From: Diorhabda sublineata
Lineage: Eukaryota > Arthropoda > Insecta > Coleoptera > Chrysomelidae
Assembly: GCF_026230105.1 (NCBI RefSeq)
Contig: NC_079474.1
Span: 31,572,294 to 31,636,293, forward strand
DNA length: 64,000 nucleotides
Direction: 5' to 3'
The position numbers were made by a program, and so were the translations under genes. This document shows, piece by piece, positions 1-9,798 of this stretch (within the stretch, counting starts at the first letter, position 1; each line of letters begins with the position of its first letter). The notes under the pieces were generated by a model that saw nothing but the letters and a program-made list of their open reading frames with translations, had not been told where the DNA came from and made no database searches.

Positions 1-698
1 TAAAAAATAACTTTTTTGTATTTTGAATTTGTCTTATCGTTTCTATTTTCCACAAATAATGAATTTTCCAAAGACACATTGAATATGCACAAAATTTTTC
101 CAAATTTACTTCACTATCTTTTTTCCCCTACAGCAAAATTTTTTTCCGCCTTGGTTCAATCCATAGATCAACCACATTCCTATGTTACTGTTGATCATAT
201 AATTCTTCTTTAATTTTCAATTTTGGCTGCTCTAGTTATTATTAATTTTCTTAATTATTCCACAACTCTATTTCCTTTCACCTTTTTCTGTTTATTGCAG
301 TCATTTCTTCGTTTTTATTTGTCAGTGTTAGTATCAGATCCAAGTCCAAGCACATATACAATATTGTATGTATATTGTACAAGATTTTTATCTGTTTCAT
401 TACATTAAAACTTACACTAACGGCTTCTAAACTTAATTTGGATCAGTCAATAAGTGACCAATCTTATGCTCATCATCTATCTTATCTATCAGATTATCAA
501 TATCAGAATAATCGGTTCAATAAAAATCTAGCTCTCTGATTAGATCATTGAATTTTGATGGACCAATCTAATATGACGTTTTTGAGATACTGAGAACAAA
601 GTTTCCTTCTTACATTTATCTGGATGGTTTTATATTGTCATGCAAATAGCATTAAAGCTATAAGAACATTATTATTATTATATTATTATTAACATTAC
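1..698. other. Intron sequence of gene 1
   Basis: AT-rich sequence downstream of the last visible gene 1 exon. Short open frames here lack any family resemblance and I see no exon, RNA gene or structured repeat. Confidence 0.5.
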
Positions 699-864
699 CT
701 TCACTTTCGTTACTTTTAAAATTTCTAACAGATCTTCAACGATTTTTGGTGAACATGGCGCTCCACCGGAAACTGCTATCTCGAGGTACAGTTTTTCGTT
801 TCTTTTTCGTTGTTGATTAATTAGATCTATGTACATTGTTGGTGTTCCATAAACAACAGTACAC
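699..864 (-). CDS. ACSF2: Gene 1 exon with YGTPTMYIDL
   Basis: 166 bp encoding CTVVYGTPTMYIDL through VSGGAPCSP, ending at a GTAATG donor in phase 0. It is the same length as the gene 2 exon at 14214-14049. The next expected exon (FGLTETTG) does not occur in positions 1-698, so it lies to the left of the window. Confidence 0.85.
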
Positions 865-3800
865 CTAAAAATAATTTTTTCATCTTTAACAATTAATAGG
901 AATGTTCAACATTGAATATTTATGAAATTTTTTATAGGATTCCCAATAAATTTTCTTTTTGCGTTGCTAGCTTCAAATTTTCACTTTAGAATCTTAGGGC
1001 CCTTGAAGAAATTGAAATTTTTATAGTTTATTGCTGGAAAGAAAAGTTGAAGATTCAAACTACAAATTTGGGTTGTTTTTGGGAATTTACTTATTTGATT
1101 TTTTGAATTTGTGATAAGTAGCCTGAATTCATGCATTTTTAAAAATGACAAGAAGAAATTGCTTATTGAAGAGTCTTTTAGAGCTATTTGAAAACCTCGA
1201 AGTAGACTGTACACAGATAGATGTTACAAATTGACTAGATATGTCCGAAAGTGTCGTTTTGTTGATGGTCAATCGGTTTCAAGAACCTGGAAACGGAAAC
1301 GAAAGACACAGAACTGGAAGATCTAGAAGAACAACCGTCATTGATGATCATTTCATAAGTAAGGGAATTCTAATGTTATGTAGAACATCTGACAAGTAGT
1401 TATTATCTACGATATTCTTTTGTAAAATTTAAAGCTGTTTTACCCCAATAAAGACTTTTTTATAAACCTGTCGTTTTACTTGATTGCACAATAGTGTTTC
1501 ACTTTATTACATTCAACCCTTTTCTCTCTTTCACTTTTAGAACACCGCCAAAATGGATAAAGTCCAATATGAGCAGGAATTTTTTTTATTGCTTAGGGTT
1601 AGACCATAGTCTATTTTTATGTATGAGAGAGTAATAAAATTATGAAGCATTGACATTTCAAAACATTTTTCTATTGTTCTGTACAGCTTACGGTTATAAA
1701 AGAAAGAAAACTTGTATTAGCGTAGGTACATTTATGAATACATTAGGAAATATTTAGATTATTAGACTAAATTTTTCATTAGAAATTAGGTTTTATAACT
1801 CTTTATATACGTATGTTCATCGATCTGCTGAACGCTAATAAAATTGCTGTGTGTGGTATTTGCATACACTATAATGATCTACTTACTTTTCTTTAGTAAT
1901 TGCTGTTAAATTATTTTCTGGATCGTACCCATCTGAAGGTAAAACTATAGTGGAACCGTGATTGATAGATGAGCAGACAGTGGCTACTGTTCCAAACACG
2001 TGAAAAAGAGGATTCTGAAGACAAATTGTATGATGTTTTTTATTTAATTCAATCCTCTTTCCAGTATAATATCCGTTATTCACTACGTTGAAATGAGTTT
2101 GACATGGTGCTTTAGGATTATCAGTTGTCCCCTGTAAAAATTTTAGAATTATAGCGAAATATTTCCGTCCTCTATCTATTGTCAGAAAACTTAGGTAAAC
2201 AAAAAGCTTCAAATAGCAAACCACTACACCACTACAACAATCAAAATTACACTGTCTGACGCGCGTTTCGATAACCAAACTATCGTCTACAGAGTTTACC
2301 TTCACTCCATTTTAGTTAATAATTTTTCGCAGGACAATATTTACAAATGTTGTCTAGAAATCGTATGTTTTTATTACATTCTTTTTTCTAGTTCTATACC
2401 GTCTAAAAAATAGGTCGCAATCACTAATTGCAATTGATTTCCAATGTGTTGGGATTAACGAGGATCCAGTTTGAATACACTCTTCTTGGCTTCTTCGATT
2501 CTGATCAGCATCAGTTATACGGAAACGACCATTCGTCATCAATCAAGCTGATACTACCTCGTTTGAATAAGTAAATGATGGTGCCTACGTAAATTCCTTT
2601 TGAATTGCGTAAGCGTATTGGCTTTCAGAAACAAATTTATGACAGTCTGATATTCAATGTTTCCAATTTTCAGAAAAATCCCTACAACAATTGGCAACAG
2701 AAACTAAACGTCCAAAATGGCCGAAATTTTAGTTAGCGATCTTTCAACGCATGCGCAATTATATTGATAAGTGCTGATACAGGTTGAGGTTTAAAACCTT
2801 ACAGACAACCCTCGTAGTTAAAATTGAAATCTATATACTTACTGAGGTAAATTGAATGTTACAAACATTGTCGCATTCTATTTTATCCTGATTTTTATTT
2901 ATGTAACTAATGCTACATTCATCTGCCATATTTAGTACATCACTGTACCTAAAGGTCCCCCTAGAATAACAGAAAGATTATATAGAATATTTATGTTAAT
3001 TTACTTACTAACATTTTTTGATCCTCCGTCATAACTATAATATTCCTTAAACTCGGCACTTTTTCACAATATATTTTCCTTGGATTACTATTTATAATTT
3101 CGGGAGAAAATTTGGTTAATATATCATAAAAGTTTTGCTTCCTAAAAATATCTCCGCATATTAAACCTCTCATGCCTACTTTTCTAATCAGGAGTTCTAC
3201 TTCAAATGCTTGGTAATAAGGATTCATTGGAACCTAAAAATTAGCCATTTATCAGACCTTTTAAAAACTAAAGTATAACACATTCAAAATTAAATCAGTC
3301 TCTAAAATATTTATACTTCCTATCACCATGAGCTGACTAGCGGAAGGGTGGTGGAGCTACCCTGGTTCCCTAGATATAGAGAACTGAAATTTCTGACGAG
3401 TTGTGCTTGATTGGAGCCACTAAACCACTGACATACATGTCTTGAACTAAGCTGTAAATCCATTTATTGAAAATTAAGAAAAATATTAAGATGTGAAAAA
3501 TGGGGAAAATAAAGAGGCGTGACTTTAATTATATGACTGCAAGTAAGCCGAAACATTCATAGAGGAGAAAAGCCTTTTAGGAGGAAATACTGTAGTTAAG
3601 TAGAGGGCAAAAAAAGACTCTAATACGCCTAATCACAGAACATACCGAGGTCGCTGGCCCAGAGGAGGAAATTACGTTACATATCCTTTACAACAGTCAA
3701 GCTCTTAACAACACTCCTCCTTCTGCCTTTCAAAGTGTCGTTGATCAACACAAGTTGGGAAATAATGAGATTTTGCTTAGTAGAAGAGCCTTGCTTGGAA

Positions 3801-4498
3801 GCCAAAGACGCTCGGAAGTTTTTAAAATTTTGAAGGTCCTCAATTGTGTAAGGCGTAATGGTAATTTGTATGGGATTATGGGGGATACGTTCCTAGGTGA
3901 CAAAATAAACATAAAAAACAAATATATAAAAAAATCAATTTTATTAAAAGTTTTTGAACATTTTGATTAATTATCTTTAGGCTTAGGCAATGGTTTGAAG
4001 AATTTTGCAATTTTCTCTTGCTTGGCAATTTTTAAAAGCTCCTTCAATTCAGACTGACACGGAGCAGTCGCATTAGCAATTTGCCTCTTAAAAATAAGAC
4101 TTCGTTCCATAGACGGATCAATGTTCATAAAGAAATCGCAAAGCTCATTTGCCATCCTTAAACCTTCACTAAGATTTTTCAAATTAAATGTTCCGTTTCC
4201 AGTGCTTATTGAAGCCTCTTCTTCAATAGGTTGTGATTTCCTTCAAGTCGGTTTCAGTCAAATCTTCATCTTGCGATTCAAGCAATTCCTGAATATCACT
4301 TGATTCTATCTGTTTTTATAAGATCTATGTTACTTTTTTATTAGGCATTTACAAAGGATATTGGGTTGGATACCTATTGGAATCCTTTTATTATTACGTA
4401 TGTACTTATTAGATCCGCGAATAAAGAAATTGAATAGTGAAAAGGCGAATGAAGGAAGCGCGAATAAGGAACTTTTACTGTACTTCATTTGATAAATT

Positions 4499-4540
<42 letters not shown>

Positions 4541-5967
4541 AAATATGTAAATATTTTGTGTTTGAAACCACATGCTGACAAAACTTGATGCAATGTTTCT
4601 AAACTGGTACAATTGTATTCTGGATAATTTGCTAACTTTTGCTGTATTACTTCTAACTTCGCAGCCGTGTTCTCCTCATATAAACTACAAATTGTCCTAC
4701 ATATAAAATCTTGAGTAGCTTTGTCAACAAATTTCAGTTTTTTTTACATGTTTTTCGGTTCTGTGAATGATCTACAGCAACCCCTTTCGTGTATACTCGA
4801 TAAATGGAAAATTTATTCACTCTACTACTACTAACTCTAATTCAGAAATTCTTATTATGATTGCATTATAAGATTGCTGAATATTTTCCTTTTTTAAATA
4901 TTCGAATATATTTGAAATAGCTTGCTCTGTTTGAATATCTAAATCAAATATATCCAATTTATACCTGTCTTTATTCTCACTACACTTTGCAATTTCATTT
5001 TCGTCATTCGCCCAGAGTTAAAAGAACGCCGTATTTCTATTTATTTAAATATAAATAAAGTCCCGCCACTGCTTATCGCAGACTAACAGGAATGTTTCAA
5101 AGAAATTGTGTACATACACCTTCTGACTACTTCGGCCAATAGAAATGTTTTTATGTTTGATTCGATGTTTTCATTTGTAAACAGTGAAGGTGATGAGTGC
5201 ACGTGGACTGACGGTTTGTTAGATGCTAGAATTTTATACGGGGAATAAACATTATTTTTCATTATTCATTCTAATTTGGTATGATTACCGTGCTTTTTAT
5301 GAAATATTGATTGTACCTCGCATAACTATCTTCTGCAATTGATATTGGAAGAACTATACCGATCTCAAACAATAATTATGTTGCTGACTAATTTCATTTT
5401 TTGTTTGTTATAAATGTTATTCTATAGGTTACAAGAGATTTGTTTTGAAGAAATAAGGATAGAGGAAGATACCACAACGTTGGTGGGATGAGATAATTTA
5501 GTTTATAGGAGGTTAATGATGAATTGTAGATAATAGAGCAAACATTTAGAAGAGGTTTACATCCTGCGGTGGATCAACAAAGGCTAATGTTGCTGATGAT
5601 ATAATAATGTTTTTATAAAATTAATACATACCGACACGTATCCTCCTCTAGCAAGAGCTATAAACGACACGTACCATTCTGTCAGATTGGGTGCCCACAA
5701 GCCGATGCGATCCCCTCTTTTAAATCCTAATTTGTGAAAACCAGCCGCTAATCTATCAGCTTCATCCAGTATATCTCGAAACGTTAATCTCTTGTTCTGG
5801 TGACAAGATATCACTGCAAGTCTATCACCATAGCGCTTACTGGTTAATTCTGACAACTGGCCTAATGTTAAACAACTAAGAGGCTCTTCTCCGACACAAT
5901 GATAGTAGCTTTTTTTTGTGCTGAATTTTCGAATTCTGGAAAGATTTCTTAACATTCTTATTTTCAT
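699..5967 (-). CDS. ACSF2: Acyl-CoA synthetase family member 2-like, gene 1 (3' end beyond left edge)
   Basis: Mitochondrial AMP-forming acyl-CoA synthetase, which activates a fatty acid with ATP and transfers it to CoA. Exons on the minus strand are 5967-5632, 3233-3013, 2960-2843, 2131-1887 and 864-699, all with GT-AG borders and compatible phases. Visible features in order are a basic N-terminus starting MKIRMLRNLSRIRKFS, the ALTLGQL-like block, GLWAPNLTEWY, the P-loop region and YGTPTMYIDL. The adenylation motif GLTETTG, the RxKD motif and the C-terminal lysine domain are not in the window, so the gene runs off its 3' end. The P-loop reads FTSGTTDNPKAP where the family has TSGTTGxPKG, so one conserved glycine is aspartate. 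Exon lengths match the neighbouring paralogue. No stop or frameshift is seen, so it is probably functional, but activity is uncertain because of the P-loop change. Confidence 0.85.
1240..1350 (+). mobile_element. Tc1-like transposase N-terminal fragment
   Basis: A plus-strand frame contains RFQEPGNGNERHRTGRSRR followed by TTVIDDHFI, the helix-turn-helix linker typical of Tc1/IS630 transposases (RFQETG...R.R.GRPR.T...DDR). Only about 110 bp is recognisable and no terminal repeats are seen. It lies inside a gene 1 intron, antisense to the gene. Confidence 0.5.
1887..2131 (-). CDS. ACSF2: Gene 1 exon with altered P-loop GTTDNPKAP
   Basis: 245 bp encoding the second half of the P-loop, then HFNVVNN, NPLFHVFGTVATV and GSTIVLPSDG, all recognisable ACSF2 blocks. 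The P-loop has Asp in place of the second conserved Gly. It ends in phase 2 at GTAAGT, as gene 2 does. The intron upstream (2132-2842) holds about 150 bp of foreign-looking sequence that keeps an open frame with this exon but is not ACSF2-like. Confidence 0.85.
2843..2960 (-). CDS. ACSF2: Gene 1 exon ending in the P-loop FTS
   Basis: 118 bp encoding GTFRYSDVLNMADE and ending CNIQFTS, the first half of the ATP-binding P-loop; the intron splits the P-loop at TS|GTT as in gene 2. Acceptor AG at 2962-2961 and donor GTAAGT at 2842. Confidence 0.85.
3013..3233 (-). CDS. ACSF2: Gene 1 exon encoding the NPYYQ block
   Basis: 221 bp, starting VPMNPYYQAFEVE, the block that follows the first hydrophobic core in ACSF2 proteins. 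The donor is taken as GTTAGT at 3012 rather than the stronger GTAAGT four bases further on, because only the former keeps frame with the next exon and matches the length of the gene 2 exon. The following intron is only 52 bp. Confidence 0.8.
3234..3966. other. Intron sequence, unassigned
   Basis: Gene 1 intron between the N-terminal exon and the NPYYQ exon. A 71-codon plus-strand frame at 3755-3970 has no recognisable family. No structured repeat seen. Confidence 0.4.
3967..4335 (-). pseudogene. Tigger/pogo-like transposase C-terminus (remnant)
   Basis: The minus strand encodes DIQELLESQDEDLTETDL, then after one stop NLSEGLRMANELCDFFMN, then RQIANATAPCQSEL and a Lys/Pro-rich end with a stop codon. 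This order is the C-terminal tail of Tigger (TIGD/CENP-B-like) transposases. The DDE core is missing. The sequence CGCGAATAAGGAACTTTT near 4460, resembling a Tigger terminal repeat, lies just upstream, so this is probably an internally deleted copy. It sits in a gene 1 intron. Confidence 0.55.
4502..4541. repeat. (TA)n microsatellite
   Basis: About 40 bp of almost pure TA dinucleotide within a gene 1 intron. Confidence 0.9.
5632..5967 (-). CDS. ACSF2: Gene 1 N-terminal exon
   Basis: Encodes the presumed mitochondrial targeting segment and the first part of the AMP-binding domain, ending ALARGGYVS before a GTATGT donor. Two in-frame methionines fit (5967 and 5955), both giving Arg/Ser-rich presequences; a third at 6009 adds an acidic stretch and is less likely. 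An acceptor-like TTTCCAG ends at 5936, exactly where gene 2 has its intron 1 acceptor, so the true exon may instead start at 5935 and be spliced to a small exon upstream. Confidence 0.8.
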
Positions 5968-6064
5968 CGTAGAAATATACAGTAAAAAGTCATCGAACTT
6001 TCGGCGCAATCAGTAAATTGTAATTTAGTTAAGGAAGTTTATATGAAAAATACAACAATAATTT

Positions 6065-6810
6065 AATTTATTTAATAATATTATTATTGTAATAGTATCG
6101 CTATTGATTGTCTCTCCCTTTTGGAGATAAACAATATTCCATGCGCATCCCAAAATACTGTAGCCGTAACCTTCCCAGCTGACTGTTTGGACATGGTTCA
6201 CCGGCTGCAGTCCACTCAGATGATGATCGTTTTGATTGATTGAAGTGATGAATCCATGCATCATCTATTGTCACATATTGATGCAATGATTGATTTATTA
6301 CGTGTAAACATGGTAAACACTGCTCTGAATCATCAACACGTTGTTGTTTTTGATCGACTGTGACTAAACGCGGCACCCACTTTAAAAAAAGCTTTCTTAT
6401 GGTTAAATGGTCAACGCGGTAGGCACCTACTTTGAAAAAACATCCACATCAATCTGACGACCAGAACGTTCATCATCATCGTTTAAATTCAGCAAACCAA
6501 TAAAAAATGTTTCTTTTCGGTGACGCAGAGTCCGGATAACACTTTTGAAGCCATTGCTGAGCTTGTACAGTATTTTTTTCATCAAGAAGCAATGGTAAAT
6601 TAACACATGAATCCATGAATTTGAATCCGTTGTTTTGAAAATAACAAAAGTAGCTTCACTTAAGTGGCTGTCACTTTTTTTGACTAATCGAAGTGTCATG
6701 AAATTTCACACATAGTCTTTTGAAAGCTGGTACTTCATAAACGTCATACGAATTTGACAATGACAGTGCCATCTGTGTGTCAGTCACACGACTTATTGAA
6801 TGATATAATA
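6065..6810 (-). mobile_element. Decayed mariner element, copy 1
   Basis: The minus strand encodes VPRLVTVDQKQQRVDDSE, YVTIDDAWIHHF and SSEWTAAGEPCP, blocks of mariner (SETMAR-like) transposase including the first catalytic Asp region. The N-terminal part lies in other frames (QAQQWLQKCY, RSGRQIDV), so it is frameshifted, and the C-terminal third is missing. The 5' leader (6700-6810) matches the leader of a second copy at 46035-46200 on the opposite strand. If gene 1 uses the upstream exon at 8775, this copy lies in its first intron. Confidence 0.75.
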
Positions 6811-7692
6811 ATTGGCTTTAGAAATGAAAAATATTCATAAATAAAAGTTTCAATTTTGTAAGCACTTAATTTTGCACTCCATCGATAGTTGTGTTTACGT
6901 TTGTTGTAGTTTCTCCTGAAGCGACTGAATCGATGTTATGTTGCTTTCTAATTCGGTGGTTGTTGAGAGATCTTGATTGAAATCTCCACAAATTATGGCA
7001 TCCTGGTTTAACAAGTTTAAATTCAATTCAGTTTTTTCCCAATAATGCCCAAAATTTCTTTCGTTTTTGCACATCTACGATGTAGCTGTTACCTGCTAGT
7101 AATAGCGCATTTTGTAAAGATTCGCTAAAATCCGAATTTTTTCTAAGGACACGAAAATATTGAGAATACATCGAAATCTGGTTTTCCATTCTTTATCTTA
7201 CTTTTTAGTTCGTCTTTTCAATCTTCTTACTTTGATGTGAATTGTTGTTGATATGAACAGCTTATTTCGTTGAAGTTTCTAAAATGTAGCTTGTATCCTG
7301 AATCTGAATCCTGTTTATTACTAAGCCTGAACTGGTAATATTCTCAATGAAAATCTTGATAAGCAGAAGTCGAGGTTGGAGGAACAAAAAATTAATGGAT
7401 ATGTTAAAAAAAGAGCATGTAAAATGTGAACAGTCTTGTAGAAAATTGAACAACAGACATTTGTTGTTCAAGGTTACATTAAATAAGGAGCTGGGTTTCA
7501 TATATTCTTAAAATGTAAATGTATGGGACATGCAAACAAAAAGCATAAATTATGTTTTTTTCTCAATACTCTTATCATCTTTGTAATCAATATTATAAAG
7601 ACTCAAAGATACAATAGTAAATTAGAATGGAAAAAAAGGATTGAGACAATTTTTAGGGTAAATACATACAAATACATCTACATACATACTAA

Positions 7693-8154
7693 CAGAACCG
7701 GACTTAGGCATGGGCCAACCCGGGCGTGCGCGGGGAGCCCCGCTGCGGGGGGCCTCGCGACGAGCCATATGATTGATTTTTAAACATATGAATGCAAGCG
7801 AAAAAATACATCCATAGCCAATGTTCAGAATCAACATAAATTTTTTTATGCGCAATCATTTTAAAAGTTCCGAAAAATCATACTAAATCAATATAGCGTA
7901 TTGTGTATTGAAAATGAGCTACTGAAATTGATTGACTGCACTAGTGTTATTGAAGAATTTGTAGGTAGCAAAATAAGAAAAAAATGTTTTTAATTTATGA
8001 ACGTAATTTTGTACTATTTTTAGTTAGAAATAATGAATAGATTGACTATAATGAAAAATCAACTTGATGTAAGAATTCACGTAAAACGCCCGCCTTACAT
8101 AGGCCCCTTAAGTATTTTGGCCCGGGGGCCACGATGACTCTAAGTCCGGCTCTG
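7693..8154. mobile_element. hAT-type MITE with 8-bp target duplication
   Basis: A 462-bp non-coding element whose ends CAGAACCGGACTTAG and CTAAGTCCGGCTCTG are inverted repeats with one mismatch. It is flanked on both sides by the identical octamer CATACTAA (7685-7692 and 8155-8162). An 8-bp duplication with CAG...CTG ends is the signature of hAT transposons. The ends are markedly GC-rich against an AT-rich interior. Confidence 0.85.
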
Positions 8155-8774
8155 CATACTAAATACAAAAAACTTACTGTTCGTACAAGGAACCCCATAT
8201 TTTTCAGGTTGTTCAATGAAACGTATAAACGTATTAGTAAAAGGATAAACAAATGTTTTAATTTTCATGTTCATTTCAATAAATAGAAAAAAATGTATCT
8301 AGATATTTGTAATACCTACTTTCAGCATGTTCTTTTCGATCATATTTCATCCATTTCTGTTTGGATATCTCTAACGAATTTATTTCTGTATATATCCGTA
8401 GATTCAAAATATTTTAAGGTAGTTCATTTCTGTTGTTTTCTTATGATTATTTTTGTAGGTAAGTTTTGTGCTTGAAAAGCTTTAGACAAACTTTTTGTGT
8501 TTATTATTTTAGGATTATTTTTTCTTCTTGATCAAATAATATATTTCTATTTATATATCTTGATTTTTATAGTTTCTACGTAAAAGATAAATAAATAAAC
8601 ACTGAATTCGTATCAAAATCAAAAGGTTCGAATTCTGAATCGTACAAATTTCATAATACTTGACACCAATACACTCAACATTCGTAATAATGAAAATAAA
8701 ATTGATAAAAATATCTCAAACTAAACCCTTAAAAAATCATTGAGAATCAATAATAAAAAGAATAATAAACTTAC

Positions 8775-8818
8775 AAACGATATTCTCCACCTAAAGTCAC
8801 TATTGAAAATCTAAACAT
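8775..8818 (-). CDS. ACSF2: Candidate first exon of gene 1
   Basis: An ATG at 8818 opens 14 codons (MFRFSIVTLGGEYR) plus two bases before a perfect GTAAGT donor at 8774. The phase joins exactly to the acceptor at 5936, giving L then IRKFSTKK. Gene 2 has a small first exon of the same kind and phase. A TATA-like TATATATATT on the minus strand lies near 8951-8962. The alternative is read-through from the methionine at 5967. Transcript data would decide. Confidence 0.35.
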
Positions 8819-9579
8819 TTCACTTAATTACCGAAAGCAATTTAAATAAGTACTAAATTGCTATCTGGCTCTGTATAATTCCGAACAACTGTAATTAAGA
8901 GTTCAAATTATACGACTTTACAAGTGCAAGATAAAAGGAATGAGATAGATAATATATATACATACAGAGTGGAATTATGATTCGAATTCAATTGAACAAG
9001 TGCTTCGAAATCGCTTGATGTGGAGTTAGATACTGCGTAAAAACTAACCTCTTTCTTTGGTGTGACTGCTTGACTTGGAGCAGAACAATCTTCAAAAAAT
9101 TGTATGCAGTGAAAAGTTAAAATATTGTATAAAATGGTTTCTTACGCTGTTTGACATTGTCTATCATGGTTGCTACTAACCAAAAATAACAGAGAAAAAT
9201 GCCGTCACAGCTGTACCCAACCTTATATATCCAAACTCGATATGAGTCGCTTCAATTTCAATACATAATTCACAAGCGGGACACAAGGCTTGTAGTGGAA
9301 AAGAATCCTATATTAAAGAAACCCGAAATAAACTAAATCTGACATTAATAATACATAACCTAATATAAAGCAGCTCCAAGGATGATCTTACGCGTCCCAA
9401 AGCAGGAACAGTTAGCTGGTATTTTCTTAGTAAAGAAAAAACTTCATCAAAATATTGGCAACCAAGAACATAATCGAAAATTACAATTCTTATAATTCAA
9501 GTTGATTCAAACTCGGAAATTTCCTAATAGACAAAGGTCGAGAAAAAGATTCTACATAGAATAAAAACTTGTATATTTA
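8819..9579. other. Interval between the two ACSF2-like genes
   Basis: About 760 bp from the gene 2 stop codon to the candidate gene 1 first exon. AT-rich, without coding resemblance. It would contain the gene 2 3' end and the gene 1 promoter; an AATAAA on the minus strand overlaps the gene 2 stop codon. Confidence 0.4.
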
Positions 9580-9798
9580 TTAATTTGCGTACAATTTCCT
9601 TAATTCCATTTTATTCACTTTACCGGTTCCTGTTTTTGGAAAATCGTTCAAAATCTTCACAATTGATGGAATTTTAAAAGGAGCTACAGTTCCCTCACAG
9701 AAACTTTGAAGATCTTCTCGTGTTAATTGTTTGTTGTCTTTAGTTCTCAAACAGGCACAAATTTCCTCTCCAAACCTTTCGTGCGGCAATCCAATCAC
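9580..9798 (-). CDS. ACSF2: Gene 2 exon 9, C-terminal domain and stop
   Basis: 219 bp from VIGLPHERFGEEICACLRTK to PKTGTGKVNKMELRKLYAN and TAA. The GK in KTGTGKVNK is the conserved C-terminal catalytic lysine region of acyl-CoA synthetases. Acceptor AAAG at 9799. Confidence 0.9.
   Translation of the reverse strand: MIGLPHERFGEEICACLRTKDNKQLTREDLQSFCEGTVAPFKIPSIVKILNDFPKTGTGKVNKMELRKLYAN

Noticed and set aside
2140..2305. Upstream extension of the gene 1 P-loop exon (VNSVDDSLVIETRVRQ)
   Set aside because: In frame by chance; the acceptor TTTTTACAG at 2132 and the gene 2 structure place the exon start at 2131. The stretch looks like inserted repeat sequence.
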